Shown: positions 1-5,998, numbered from the stretch's first letter. The stretch: DNA of 8,547 nucleotides from Bryobacterales bacterium (GCA_003132865.1 PKYZ01000221.1:5899-14445), one strand, 5' to 3'. Notes: generated by a model not told the origin, from the sequence alone. Made by a program: numbers and translations.

Positions 1-2089
1 CCAATGACGCGACCCTTTGTATAGACATATCTTGCTCCGCGTCTCCCCCCGGGCAGTTGACTAGGATTGATATAACGTCAGCTACCAGCCAGCCTGGACT
101 GCAGCTGATTCCATCCCAAGCCAAGTACCACGCCATGTTGATGTAATGCTCACTGGCAGCGTTTGTTAACGCGCAAACATAGTTCATCGCGCAACTCACG
201 CCTGGAGCCAGTCCTACTAATGCGGTCCAGCACGGACCTGAGCCGGGTGAGCCGCAGATGTTTTGATTCAGCCAGATCCTCGCGTTCATAAACGATCCAC
301 CTGTGATGGCTGGCGAGTTTAGTGGGCAAGCTTGGCCGCATCGAGGTTGCGATAAATGCGCGCCAGATCCACCGATGGGAAACGTCACCTGGACTGGTAT
401 CGTGACAGTTGAATATGCTGTCACCCCCGGAACGATAATACTCAAAACAACTTCTTGACCAGTATCGACAGATTGAGGGGCACCGGAGGGTCCGACTCCA
501 GGTGCAGTCATTAAGGGCAAGTTAGTGTAAATGTTGGTGCCTTCCGGAACAGACACAAAGATCGATGCAGGATTACTGTCTATCGAACCGGAGTTCGTCA
601 CAGATATGTAATAGCTCACTTCCTGACCTACGCGAATCTTGGTTGGGCCCAAGATGTTGACCGAAAGCCGGGGCAGCGCACCCTGTTGTACGGTAAAAGC
701 TGCCAGCAGGGATATCGGAGACTGCCCTAGGTTTGTTATTACAACATCACGCGGCCCGAGTGCAGCTCCGATCAGGTTAAAGCTCGCTAAGAACACCGAG
801 GAACTGACCAGGGTTATGTTTGTAGCTTGTATGTCTGGCTGGCCCACTTCTGACAGTTTGACCTGCACACCTGGCAGAACAGAGGTGCCGTTTATCTGCA
901 CGGTCACCGTACCGGTATTTCCGCCAACATTAGGGCTAACAGAGGGCGGCGGTCCGCCGTTGACGATCGCTATGCCAACAGGTTGGGTCCCGGTTGGGAA
1001 AATCGCATTCGGAACCGCCGTTAGAGCGCCGGTTGCCGAATTTATAGTATATAAGGAAATGCTGCCCGACTGCTGATTAGCGACATAGGCGGAGGTACCT
1101 TCGGGACTGAAAGTGAACGCGGTCGGACCAAGAACCGAACCTGTGGTGAATGGCGAGCCAGAAATCGGGCTCAGCGCACCGGAATTTGAATCGATTTGCA
1201 AAATTCCAATGGTGTTTGCGATTTCATTCGTTGCGTACGCGAATCTGCCGTTCTGATCAACTGTGACGGTGGTGGGATAGCCGGTCGCCTGGCCAGTATA
1301 TGGTCCTGTCGAAAACGGTGAGCCGGGGATGAGTGTCAGGGTCCCAGACGCACCGATCGTCCAAGCGTACACCGCGTTCAAGTATAGGTCTGTTAAATAG
1401 AAAAAGCGGCCGGTCAGATCGGTTGCACCATTTCCCAACGATATCGAACCAGGCGCTGGGAAGGGCGATCCTGAAGCATAGGTCAATGTGCCAGTTACGC
1501 TATTGATATTGTAAACGGTAACTGAGCTTTTTCCAACGTTTCCCACGAATAGGAACTTTCCAGCTGGGTCCGTAGTTGTAACACCGGCCCAAGTATTAGA
1601 TTGAATGGTAAATGGTGAGCCTTGGACTGGTGCGAGCGCTCCTGTCCCCGGGTCTATCGAGTACCCATATACATACCCGTTAAGATCTCCGTAGTAGAGA
1701 AACTGTCCTGAGGGGTGCATGCAGAGACCGCCTAGAGCCGCGCTGTTAGGGATACCCGCGCCGGGGATGCTGCTCAACGCTCCCGTCGAGGGGTTGATGC
1801 TGTAGCCAAATACGCCGCTGTTTGTGCCAGCTATATAGAGGAACCTGTTGCTCGGGTGAACCGCGATTTTATAGGGATGGCCCTGCGCAGAAATCGGAAA
1901 CCCGGGGAGTGGCGCGAGCAGCCCTGTCGTGGGGTTTGCCGAGAACCCCGAGATGCTGTTCGATGAGGGGTCCCAATTCGTCACGTAGAGAAACCGCTGA
2001 TTCTGTGCACAAAGGCTGAGGCTTTGCAGTGCCAAGCTTACGAAGATCGCATGATAAACAAGGCACCGGGGGTTGATAGCGAGGGTCAT
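1..2089 (-). CDS. Secreted YncE/lactonase-like beta-propeller protein with Ig-like domains (partial)
   Basis: I read this frame codon by codon; it is open from ATG at 2089 to the left edge (696 codons, no stop), so the C-terminus is missing. Residues 1-29 form a signal peptide ending LSLCAQ, so the product is exported. Residues about 31-376 carry repeated blades of the type GRFLYVTN...ISGFSINPSTGAL...GSPF, the pattern of YncE/6-phosphogluconolactonase-like seven-bladed propellers; no enzyme activity can be assigned. Residues about 384-468 look like an IPT/TIG-type Ig domain ending AAFTV, and about 474-571 like a DUF11-type Ig repeat (RVGQEVSYYISVTNSG). After 583 comes a cysteine-rich part (C584, C588, C612, C620, C633, C639, C663, C679) that I do not recognise. 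An in-frame GTG at 2105 is an alternative start. Such proteins are abundant in Solibacter-like acidobacteria. Base composition is lower in GC than the rest of the window, which suggests different ancestry. Confidence 0.85.
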   Translation of the reverse strand, partial: MTLAINPRCLVYHAIFVSLALQSLSLCAQNQRFLYVTNWDPSSNSISGFSANPTTGLLAPLPGFPISAQGHPYKIAVHPSNRFLYIAGTNSGVFGYSINPSTGALSSIPGAGIPNSAALGGLCMHPSGQFLYYGDLNGYVYGYSIDPGTGALAPVQGSPFTIQSNTWAGVTTTDPAGKFLFVGNVGKSSVTVYNINSVTGTLTYASGSPFPAPGSISLGNGATDLTGRFFYLTDLYLNAVYAWTIGASGTLTLIPGSPFSTGPYTGQATGYPTTVTVDQNGRFAYATNEIANTIGILQIDSNSGALSPISGSPFTTGSVLGPTAFTFSPEGTSAYVANQQSGSISLYTINSATGALTAVPNAIFPTGTQPVGIAIVNGGPPPSVSPNVGGNTGTVTVQINGTSVLPGVQVKLSEVGQPDIQATNITLVSSSVFLASFNLIGAALGPRDVVITNLGQSPISLLAAFTVQQGALPRLSVNILGPTKIRVGQEVSYYISVTNSGSIDSNPASIFVSVPEGTNIYTNLPLMTAPGVGPSGAPQSVDTGQEVVLSIIVPGVTAYSTVTIPVQVTFPIGGSGAHLSQPRCGQACPLNSPAITGGSFMNARIWLNQNICGSPGSGPCWTALVGLAPGVSCAMNYVCALTNAASEHYINMAWYLAWDGISCSPGWLVADVISILVNCPGGDAEQDMSIQRVASL

Positions 2090-2095
2090 ATGCGG

Positions 2096-2101
2096 ATTAT
2101 A
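2096..2101 (-). promoter_or_regulatory. Possible -10 box of the propeller gene, placed for a leaderless mRNA
   Basis: On the minus strand the sequence reads TATAAT, then six bases (CCGCAT), then the ATG at 2089. A sigma-70 -10 box spans -12 to -7, so transcription would begin at the A of the start codon. No Shine-Dalgarno sequence precedes that ATG. The -35 region at 17-bp spacing (2119-2124, CTGCAA) matches TTGACA at only three of six positions. The rest of the 2090-2312 gap shows no gene and no hairpin terminator. The match may be chance. Confidence 0.35.
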
Positions 2102-2312
2102 TACCACTTCGCGATCTTTTGCAGAAATGCGTTGACAAGATGTGTTCCGCAGGCCAGCAAACGCGTTCAGCGCTCCGGCCTACTCTGGGGATGATGTTGG
2201 GTCTCCGAGGGGTTTGAATTCACAATTGCTGCCGGACCGGGTCAGGGAATGTAAGGAAGGACTTGCTGTAGCATTTTGACGTCCCGCCCAGTGCCCAGTT
2301 GCCCGCGCGCAT

Positions 2313-2741
2313 TCATCGCAACAGGGATCCTAACCAGACTCCGCAACCAAACATCGCCAGCGCTGACAGCAACCCTATTGCGACCCACCGGCGAACAGCG
2401 TGGCTTTCATCAGTTCGTCCTACCTTACCAATGCTCTTTCGGGCTCGGGTGGAATCCTTACCGATGTCCTTTACCATTTCCTGCCGGAGCACCCCAACGC
2501 ACTCGCGCACCCGCTGTGCAAGTAGTCCCCCAGCCCGAAGCTGGACGCTCTCAGCAGCCTGTTCAAACTCCCGCGTGGCGGATCGGACCTCTTCGACGAT
2601 TTCGTTGGCCGCCTGCTCCAACACGAGCCGGTTCAACGTGACCACCGCCATAATCGGGTCATCCGGGTCGACCCTGATTCCATGTTCGACCGAGACCTTT
2701 GCGGCGAGCTGTTTCATGTCCAGTTGGCGCATAGAGGACAC
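2313..2741 (-). CDS. traM: TraM-like conjugal transfer protein (IncP/RP4 type)
   Basis: This 142-residue protein has the N-terminal signature HGI.V..DDPIM...TLN (residues about 20-38) that I associate with the TraM family of the RP4 Tra1 region, whose members are about 145 residues. A long charged, probably coiled-coil segment covers about 40-105, and one C-terminal membrane helix covers about 116-141 (WVAIGLLSALAMFGCGVWLG). TraM belongs to the traKLM operon beside oriT and supports DNA transfer; its exact role is poorly defined. The start is uncertain: the first codon is GTG at 2741, with ATG at 2732 and 2717 as alternatives, and none has a clear Shine-Dalgarno. It begins 4 nt after the traL stop, which fits a translationally linked traL-traM pair. 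No relaxase, TraK or mating-pair genes are in the window, so it is probably a remnant. Family assignment is from recalled sequence pattern. Confidence 0.6.
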   Translation of the reverse strand: MSSMRQLDMKQLAAKVSVEHGIRVDPDDPIMAVVTLNRLVLEQAANEIVEEVRSATREFEQAAESVQLRAGGLLAQRVRECVGVLRQEMVKDIGKDSTRARKSIGKVGRTDESHAVRRWVAIGLLSALAMFGCGVWLGSLLR

Positions 2742-2745
2742 AATA

Positions 2746-3066
2746 TCAAAACGTCAACTGGTCGAGTTGTTCGAAGAGGTCGCGCTGAACGACCTTCAGT
2801 CTTTGCTTGGTCATGATCGGCATTCTGGCCGTGGTGATGGCTTCCTGGAAAGTGAGCTTGGCCGAAATCATGTCCTCGACATCGCGTCCGAACGTATCCT
2901 GATTCCGCTTTGCGAAGATCACAGCGCCACAGACCTTGTCTGCGTTGTCGCGGTAGGCGGCCATCTCCGAAAACTTCTTCCCGTCCGCTTCGACGCGCCC
3001 GAAATATTCGTTGACCCATACGACGATGTTGCGCTCCTCGGTTGTCTGCGCCAGCTCGTTCTTCGG
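2746..3066 (-). pseudogene. traL: TraL-like conjugal transfer protein, C-terminal fragment
   Basis: The last 107 or so codons of a minus-strand frame read KNELAQTTEERNIVVWVNEY, then FG, GKKFSEMAAYR, KRNQDTFGRDVEDMISAKL, TFQEA and KQRLKVVQRDLFEQL. This matches my memory of the C-terminal half of TraL, the ParA/MinD-like ATPase-fold protein encoded before traM in IncP systems (about 240 residues). The N-terminal half with the Walker A P-loop is absent. Above about 3066 the same frame only reads the antisense of the glycosidase gene; it stays open to 3150 by chance (SRASGTSRLSTAF...). So the gene is truncated at its 5' end exactly where the GH3 homology starts. The stop at 2746-2748 is followed after 4 nt by the traM start. 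The break position is good to about 10-15 nt. Without the P-loop it should be non-functional. Confidence 0.6.
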
Positions 3067-4318
3067 CGCGCCGCTGGAGAAGGCGGTGGACAGCCGCGAG
3101 GTGCCCGAGGCGCGGCTCAACGATATGGTGCATCGGATTCTGAGGAGCATGTTCGCTTATGGAGTGATCGACAACCCGCCGGTGCGCAGCGTGGTGGATC
3201 CTTTCCAGGGACTGGAGGACGCGCAGCATATTGCGGAAGAGTCCATCGTGCTGCTGAAGAACGACGGCAACCAGTTGCCGCTGGATGCGGCGCGCGTGAA
3301 ATCCATTGCGCTGATCGGATCGCATGCCGATGTGGGCGTTCTCTCCGGCGGAGGTTCGGCGCAGGTGGACCCGCCCGGAGGAGATGCGGTCACCCATCGG
3401 AAGGGAGGAACGCCATGGATGCGGCCGGCCTGGTTCCCTTCTTCGCCCTTGAAATACATTCGCGCCAGGGCACCGCAGGCAGCCGTGGAATACGACGACG
3501 GCAGCGACCCGGCGGCCGCGGCCAAGCTGGCGAAAGCGTCGCAAGTGGCCATCGTGTTCGTCAACCAATGGATGAGCGAGGGCCGGGACGCGGCCACGCT
3601 CTCCCTGCCCGATAATCAGGACGCGTTGGTGAGCGCGGTGGCGGCGGCCAATCCGCATACCATCGTCGTGATCGAGAGTGGCGGGCCGATCTCCATGCCG
3701 TGGGTCGCCAACGTGAAGGGCGTGTTGGAAGCCTGGTATCCGGGGATCGGCGGAGCGCAGGCCCTGGCCGCGATCCTGTTCGGCGACGTGAATCCTTCCG
3801 CCAGGTTGCCGGTGACATTCGCCAAGAGCGACGCGGACCTACCGCATCCGCAGGTGCCGGGCATCGATCTGAAGCCGGCCAACCGGCCACCGCCCTTCGA
3901 TGTGCCCTATACGGAGGGTCTGAAGGTCGGCTACAAGTGGTTCGAAGCCGAGCACAAGGAGCCGCTGTTTCCGTTTGGATACGGGCTTTCGTACACCACG
4001 TTCGCTTATTCGGCGCTGAAGGCGGACGGCAACGCGCGCACGGTCAGCTTCAGCGTGAAGAATACCGGGCGGCGCGCCGGCACCGAGGTGGCGCAGGTTT
4101 ACGTGATGCTGCCGTCCGCGGCGGGCGAGCCTTTCAAGCGCCTGGCCGCTTGGGAAAGGGTGCCGCTGAAGGCAGGCGAATCGAAGACGGTCACGCTGCC
4201 ACTGGACCCGCTCTACCTTTCCATCTTCAACGCGGAAAAGGACGGCTGGGAACTGGTGGCGGGGGATTATAAGGCATTCGCGGGGTCACTGACGTCGGCA
4301 TTCCACATCGGCGAGTAG
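3059..4318 (+). pseudogene. Family 3 glycoside hydrolase (beta-glucosidase type), 5'-truncated
   Basis: GH3 enzymes remove glucose or xylose from the ends of oligosaccharides. The homology begins near FFGAPLEKAVD, the very end of the N-terminal TIM barrel (..RLNDMVHRILRSMFAYGVID). It continues through the whole alpha/beta sandwich domain: EESIVLLKNDGNQLPL, IALIGSHADVGVLSGGGSA, MSEGRD, and AWYPGIGGAQALAAILFGD followed by NPSARLPVTF. It ends with the complete fibronectin III-like domain (FPFGYGLSYT...TGRRAGTEVAQVYV...). The GAG of MSEGRD (3578-3580) is the probable acid/base glutamate. The first 300-350 residues, with the catalytic nucleophile aspartate and the signal peptide, are missing. The open frame can be read from ATG 3011, but its first 16 codons are the antisense of traL. 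A functional hydrolase is not expected; a stand-alone C-terminal product cannot be excluded. The stop lies 25 nt before the left RAYT-flanking repeat. Confidence 0.85.
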
Positions 4319-4922
4319 GCAGGCAGTAGTGGGTCAGTTTGGCTGTGGGACAGGATGGCATCCTTGCAGGCCGATTGTTAATCGGCCCAGCGCTGGACCA
4401 CGGAAAATCCTCCGGCTTGGCCGCTAATCCTGCTTTCACCGGATTCATCTCGATATAACGGGTAATCCGCTGGAACTCCGCCTCGTCGCGGACGAGCCGA
4501 TCATAGCTCTCGTCCTGCCAGAACGGCTGCCCCGTGTGGCCGAGCATTCGGTTGCCCTCCCGCGCGGTAAACCTCTTGAGCGACTGCATCAGCCGCGAAA
4601 CCTCCACGCGCGGAGTGATCAGCAGATGAACGTGGTTCGCCATGACGATATATGCGTGGATCTGGTAGTGCCCCAGACACTGCTGCCGATAGCGAATGGC
4701 GTCGACAACCATAGTCGCAACCTCTGGCCGCCGAAGGTATAGAGGACCCGTGCATGCGTTGTCAAGAATGCGGTCCATGGTCAAGAAGGCCTGACCTGAA
4801 GTGGTTGCCGAAGGGAAACTACGGTTTCCTGGAAGGCTGCCGTGCAGGCGCCATGTGAGGAAAATGGGTTGGTCGACTGCGTGATAATGTGGCAAGCGAC
4901 GGGTGTGGAAGGCGGTCACCAT
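4227..4922 (-). CDS. REP-associated tyrosine transposase (RAYT, IS200/Y1 HUH family)
   Basis: Y1 HUH enzymes nick single-stranded DNA at hairpins; RAYTs are domesticated relatives that act on REP palindromes. From ATG 4922 the protein has 231 residues. The N-terminus (FHTRRLPHYHAVDQPIFLTW) is the usual start of this acidobacterial subgroup. The HUH motif is H97-V98-H99 in IVMANHVHLLITP. Then come KRFTAREGNRMLG, the FWQDESYDRLVRD block (Y140), RYIEMNPVKAGL and the closing PWSSAG (175-179). I cannot say which tyrosine is catalytic. The frame is open to GTG 5009, but the extra 29 codons merely translate the upstream hairpin repeat, so I chose 4922; it has no good Shine-Dalgarno. After WSSAG the frame runs on for about 52 codons through the second repeat and into the antisense of the last 92 bp of the GH3 gene. 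Relatives normally stop soon after WSSA, so this proline-rich tail is probably read-through. Confidence 0.88.
   Translation of the reverse strand: MVTAFHTRRLPHYHAVDQPIFLTWRLHGSLPGNRSFPSATTSGQAFLTMDRILDNACTGPLYLRRPEVATMVVDAIRYRQQCLGHYQIHAYIVMANHVHLLITPRVEVSRLMQSLKRFTAREGNRMLGHTGQPFWQDESYDRLVRDEAEFQRITRYIEMNPVKAGLAAKPEDFPWSSAGPINNRPARMPSCPTAKLTHYCLPTRRCGMPTSVTPRMPYNPPPPVPSRPFPR
4344..4387 (+). repeat. Left REP-like two-hairpin element
   Basis: Starts TGTGGGACAGG. Hairpin 1 is AGGATG-G-CATCCT (4352-4364). Hairpin 2 is GGCCGATT-GTT-AATCGGCC (4369-4387). It aligns with the right-hand copy on the opposite strand with a single 1-nt length difference inside. It overlaps the 3' end of the RAYT reading frame, where it encodes part of GPINNRPARMPSCPT. 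It lies between convergent genes and could also serve as a transcription barrier, though no T-run follows either hairpin. Confidence 0.75.
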
Positions 4923-4966
4923 TATAGAGCGCCCGCTTGGGACGAAGATTCTCGCCGCGCAGGTTT

Positions 4967-5010
4967 GCGCCGATTGGCAATCGGCGCGCAGGTTACCGAC
5001 CTGCCCCACA
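4967..5010 (-). repeat. Right REP-like two-hairpin element
   Basis: On the minus strand it starts TGTGGGGCAGG. Hairpin 1 is GCAGGT-CGGTA-ACCTGC (plus-strand 4988-5004). Hairpin 2 is a 21-nt palindrome with 10-bp arms around one central base (4967-4987; core GCCGATTG.CAATCGGC). The start and the core GCCGATTG..AATCGGC are shared with the left copy. Stem bases differ between the copies, but pairing is kept in both. It ends 44 nt upstream of the RAYT start codon. Confidence 0.75.
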
Positions 5011-5060
5011 AGCTTCCACTTGTCCGGAACAAATCCCGCCGGATTCTCGTCAAGCAGGTT

Positions 5061-5447
5061 ATGAAAACGCTGATCTGCCTTTTACTATTGACGGGATTGA
5101 CCTTAAGCGCCGGAGAGCTTGCCGGCAAATGGAGCGGGAAGTTCGATATCACCACCGCCGACGGGGAAGCCAAGCCCGACTCGGCGGTTATGAACCTGAA
5201 AGTGGATGGAACCAAGGTCACGGGTACGGCCGGCCCGAACGAAGACCAGCAATGGGCAATTCGGAACGGCAAGCTGGAAGCGGGCAAGCTCACTTTCGAC
5301 GTGGTGCTGGAAGGCAACGGGGACGATAAGGGAACGCTGGTATTTGACCTGGTGTTCGATGGCGAGACGATCCGCGGGAGCGCGGTTGGAACCAGTCCAG
5401 GGGGCGAGAAGATGTCCGCCAAGGTGGATTTGAAGCGGGTGAGTTGA
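5061..5447 (+). CDS. Small secreted protein of unknown function
   Basis: The product has 128 residues. MKTLICLLLLTGLTLSAGEL is a clear signal peptide with cleavage likely after LSA (residue 17), so it should be exported. The mature part is about 110 residues of alternating beta-strand-like segments: LAGKWSGKFDI, SAVMNLKVDGTKVTGTAG, GKLEAGKLTFDVVLEGNG, KGTLVFDLVFDGETIRGSA and KMSAKVDLKRV. This looks like a small beta-barrel or lipocalin-like fold, but I recognise no family and no catalytic residues. I chose ATG 5061 because it begins the signal peptide; the frame is open back to ATG 4842, but that stretch runs antisense through the RAYT 5' end and the right repeat. The ribosome binding site is weak (AGCAGG, 3 nt before the ATG). 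It lies 54 nt upstream of rpmH on the same strand and may be co-transcribed with it, although rpmH probably has its own promoter. Confidence 0.75.
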   Translation: MKTLICLLLLTGLTLSAGELAGKWSGKFDITTADGEAKPDSAVMNLKVDGTKVTGTAGPNEDQQWAIRNGKLEAGKLTFDVVLEGNGDDKGTLVFDLVFDGETIRGSAVGTSPGGEKMSAKVDLKRVS

Positions 5448-5478
5448 AGGGCGGCAACATGCGAGGCGGCGGGCGCGC

Positions 5479-5484
5479 TATACT
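5479..5484 (+). promoter_or_regulatory. Possible -10 box of the rpmH operon
   Basis: TATACT lies 17 nt before the rpmH ATG and would place the transcript start at about 5491, giving a leader of about 11 nt. I find no convincing -35 hexamer at 16-18 bp spacing (AACATG at 5456-5461), so this rests on the -10 match and on the expectation that rpmH has a strong promoter. Confidence 0.35.
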
Positions 5485-5501
5485 AGATAGTTTGAAATAA
5501 G

Positions 5502-5651
5502 ATGCCGAAACGTACCTTTCAGCCAAACAATCGTCGGCGCGCGAAGACGCACGGGTTCCGGTCCCGCATGGAAACCAAGAATGGGCGGGCAGTTCTGGCG
5601 CGGCGCCGCGCACGGGGCCGCCACAAACTCACGGTCAGCTCCGAGAGGTAA
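5502..5651 (+). CDS. rpmH: 50S ribosomal protein L34
   Basis: Complete 49-residue L34, a small, very basic protein of the large ribosomal subunit. The sequence begins [19 protein letters not shown], followed by [20 protein letters not shown] and [10 protein letters not shown]. These are the family hallmarks (KRT.QPN..RR....GFR.RM.T..GR..L..RR..GR..L), and the length is normal. It is the first gene of the conserved rpmH-rnpA-yidD-yidC-jag cluster. In many bacteria dnaA and the origin lie just upstream of rpmH; here the upstream gene is an unrelated secreted protein. The Shine-Dalgarno is weak (AATAAG directly before the ATG). The 3' end of the gene (GAGAGG before the TAA) doubles as the Shine-Dalgarno of rnpA. 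Confidence 0.96.
   Translation: MPKRTFQPNNRRRAKTHGFRSRMETKNGRAVLARRRARGRHKLTVSSER
5643..5648 (+). promoter_or_regulatory. Shine-Dalgarno of rnpA, inside the end of rpmH
   Basis: GAGAGG lies in the last codons of rpmH, followed by the rpmH stop TAA and then GC, so it ends 5 nt before an ATC codon at 5654 in the rnpA frame. This is ideal spacing for initiation at that ATC. Neither the CTG at 5681 nor the TTG at 5684 has such a site. It decides the start I give to rnpA. Confidence 0.55.
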
Positions 5652-5653
5652 GC

Positions 5654-5998
5654 ATCCCTGGTTTCCCGAAACGTGTTCGTCTGTTGCGATCCACGGATTT
5701 CCGCAGAGTCTACGATAGGGGGTCCCGTTTTTCGAGCCCCTTCTTTGCGGCGTTCTGCGTGCGGGAGCCGCAGGCCAACGGTCCTCGAATCGGTTTCACC
5801 ACGCCGCGCGCGCTCGGCAAGGCGGTGGTGCGCAACCGGATCAGGCGGCGTGTGCGCGAAGCCGTGCGCCTGCATCTCGAGCAATTGAGTCCACAGTGGT
5901 CAATCGTTTTCAATCCCCGGCGCAAAGCGATGGAAGCCCCGTTTCCGGATCTGGAGCGGGAGGTGGAACGTCTCTTTCAGCGGTGCAGTGGGCGGTGA
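5654..5998 (+). CDS. rnpA: RNase P protein component
   Basis: RnpA binds the RNA subunit of RNase P and helps it remove 5' leaders from pre-tRNAs. The protein shows [20 protein letters not shown] at its N-terminus, the central [20 protein letters not shown], and the RNR signature continued as [11 protein letters not shown], then a short C-terminal helix ([14 protein letters not shown]). From ATC 5654 it has 114 residues, normal for the family. No ATG, GTG or TTG precedes the conserved FPKRVRLL block in this frame; the first canonical start, TTG 5684, would remove it. I therefore propose the AUC at 5654, which has a strong Shine-Dalgarno 5 nt upstream. A sequencing error at that codon (ATG read as ATC) is the main alternative. 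The stop TGA overlaps the yidD start (GTGA). The frame is also open through all of rpmH, without any canonical start codon there. Confidence 0.92.
   Translation: MPGFPKRVRLLRSTDFRRVYDRGSRFSSPFFAAFCVREPQANGPRIGFTTPRALGKAVVRNRIRRRVREAVRLHLEQLSPQWSIVFNPRRKAMEAPFPDLEREVERLFQRCSGR

Larger units (their letters stand above)
4344..5010. mobile_element. RAYT gene framed by inverted two-hairpin repeats (REPtron-like unit)
   Basis: A 44-nt element on the plus strand (4344-4387) and a related 44-nt element on the minus strand (4967-5010) bracket the transposase gene as inverted copies. The unit is 667 bp, begins 25 nt after the GH3 stop and ends 50 nt before the start of the small secreted gene. RAYT genes are known to sit beside the REP elements they act on. 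Whether the whole unit moved as one piece, or a RAYT gene acquired its own REPs in place, cannot be told from one copy. No target-site duplication is obvious, as expected for Y1 transposition. Confidence 0.55.

Noticed and set aside
2090..2312. Attachment site or terminator at the edge of the conjugation remnant
   Set aside because: I found no tRNA end, no direct repeat pair and no hairpin with a T-run in this gap.
2299..3615. Long plus-strand frame of 438 codons across the traM/traL region
   Set aside because: It runs antisense to traL/traM and then out of frame through the GH3 gene. Its translation has no recognisable motif and is Arg/Gly-rich shadow sequence.
2714..3658. Long minus-strand frame of 314 codons
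   Set aside because: It is the antisense of GH3 and another frame of traL; the translation is rich in His/Arg and matches nothing I know.
4387..4396. Perfect palindrome CCAGCGCTGG
   Set aside because: It lies in the conserved WSSAG coding stretch and has no counterpart beside the other repeat; likely chance.
4921..4926. TATAAT overlapping the RAYT start codon (TATAATG), as if a second leaderless promoter
   Set aside because: Transcription would begin inside the gene, after the ATG, and the 17-bp upstream hexamer (ATCTTC) is no -35 box.
5030..5060. Promoter directly before the small secreted gene
   Set aside because: TTGTCC followed 17 bp later by ATTCTC is too weak to call.
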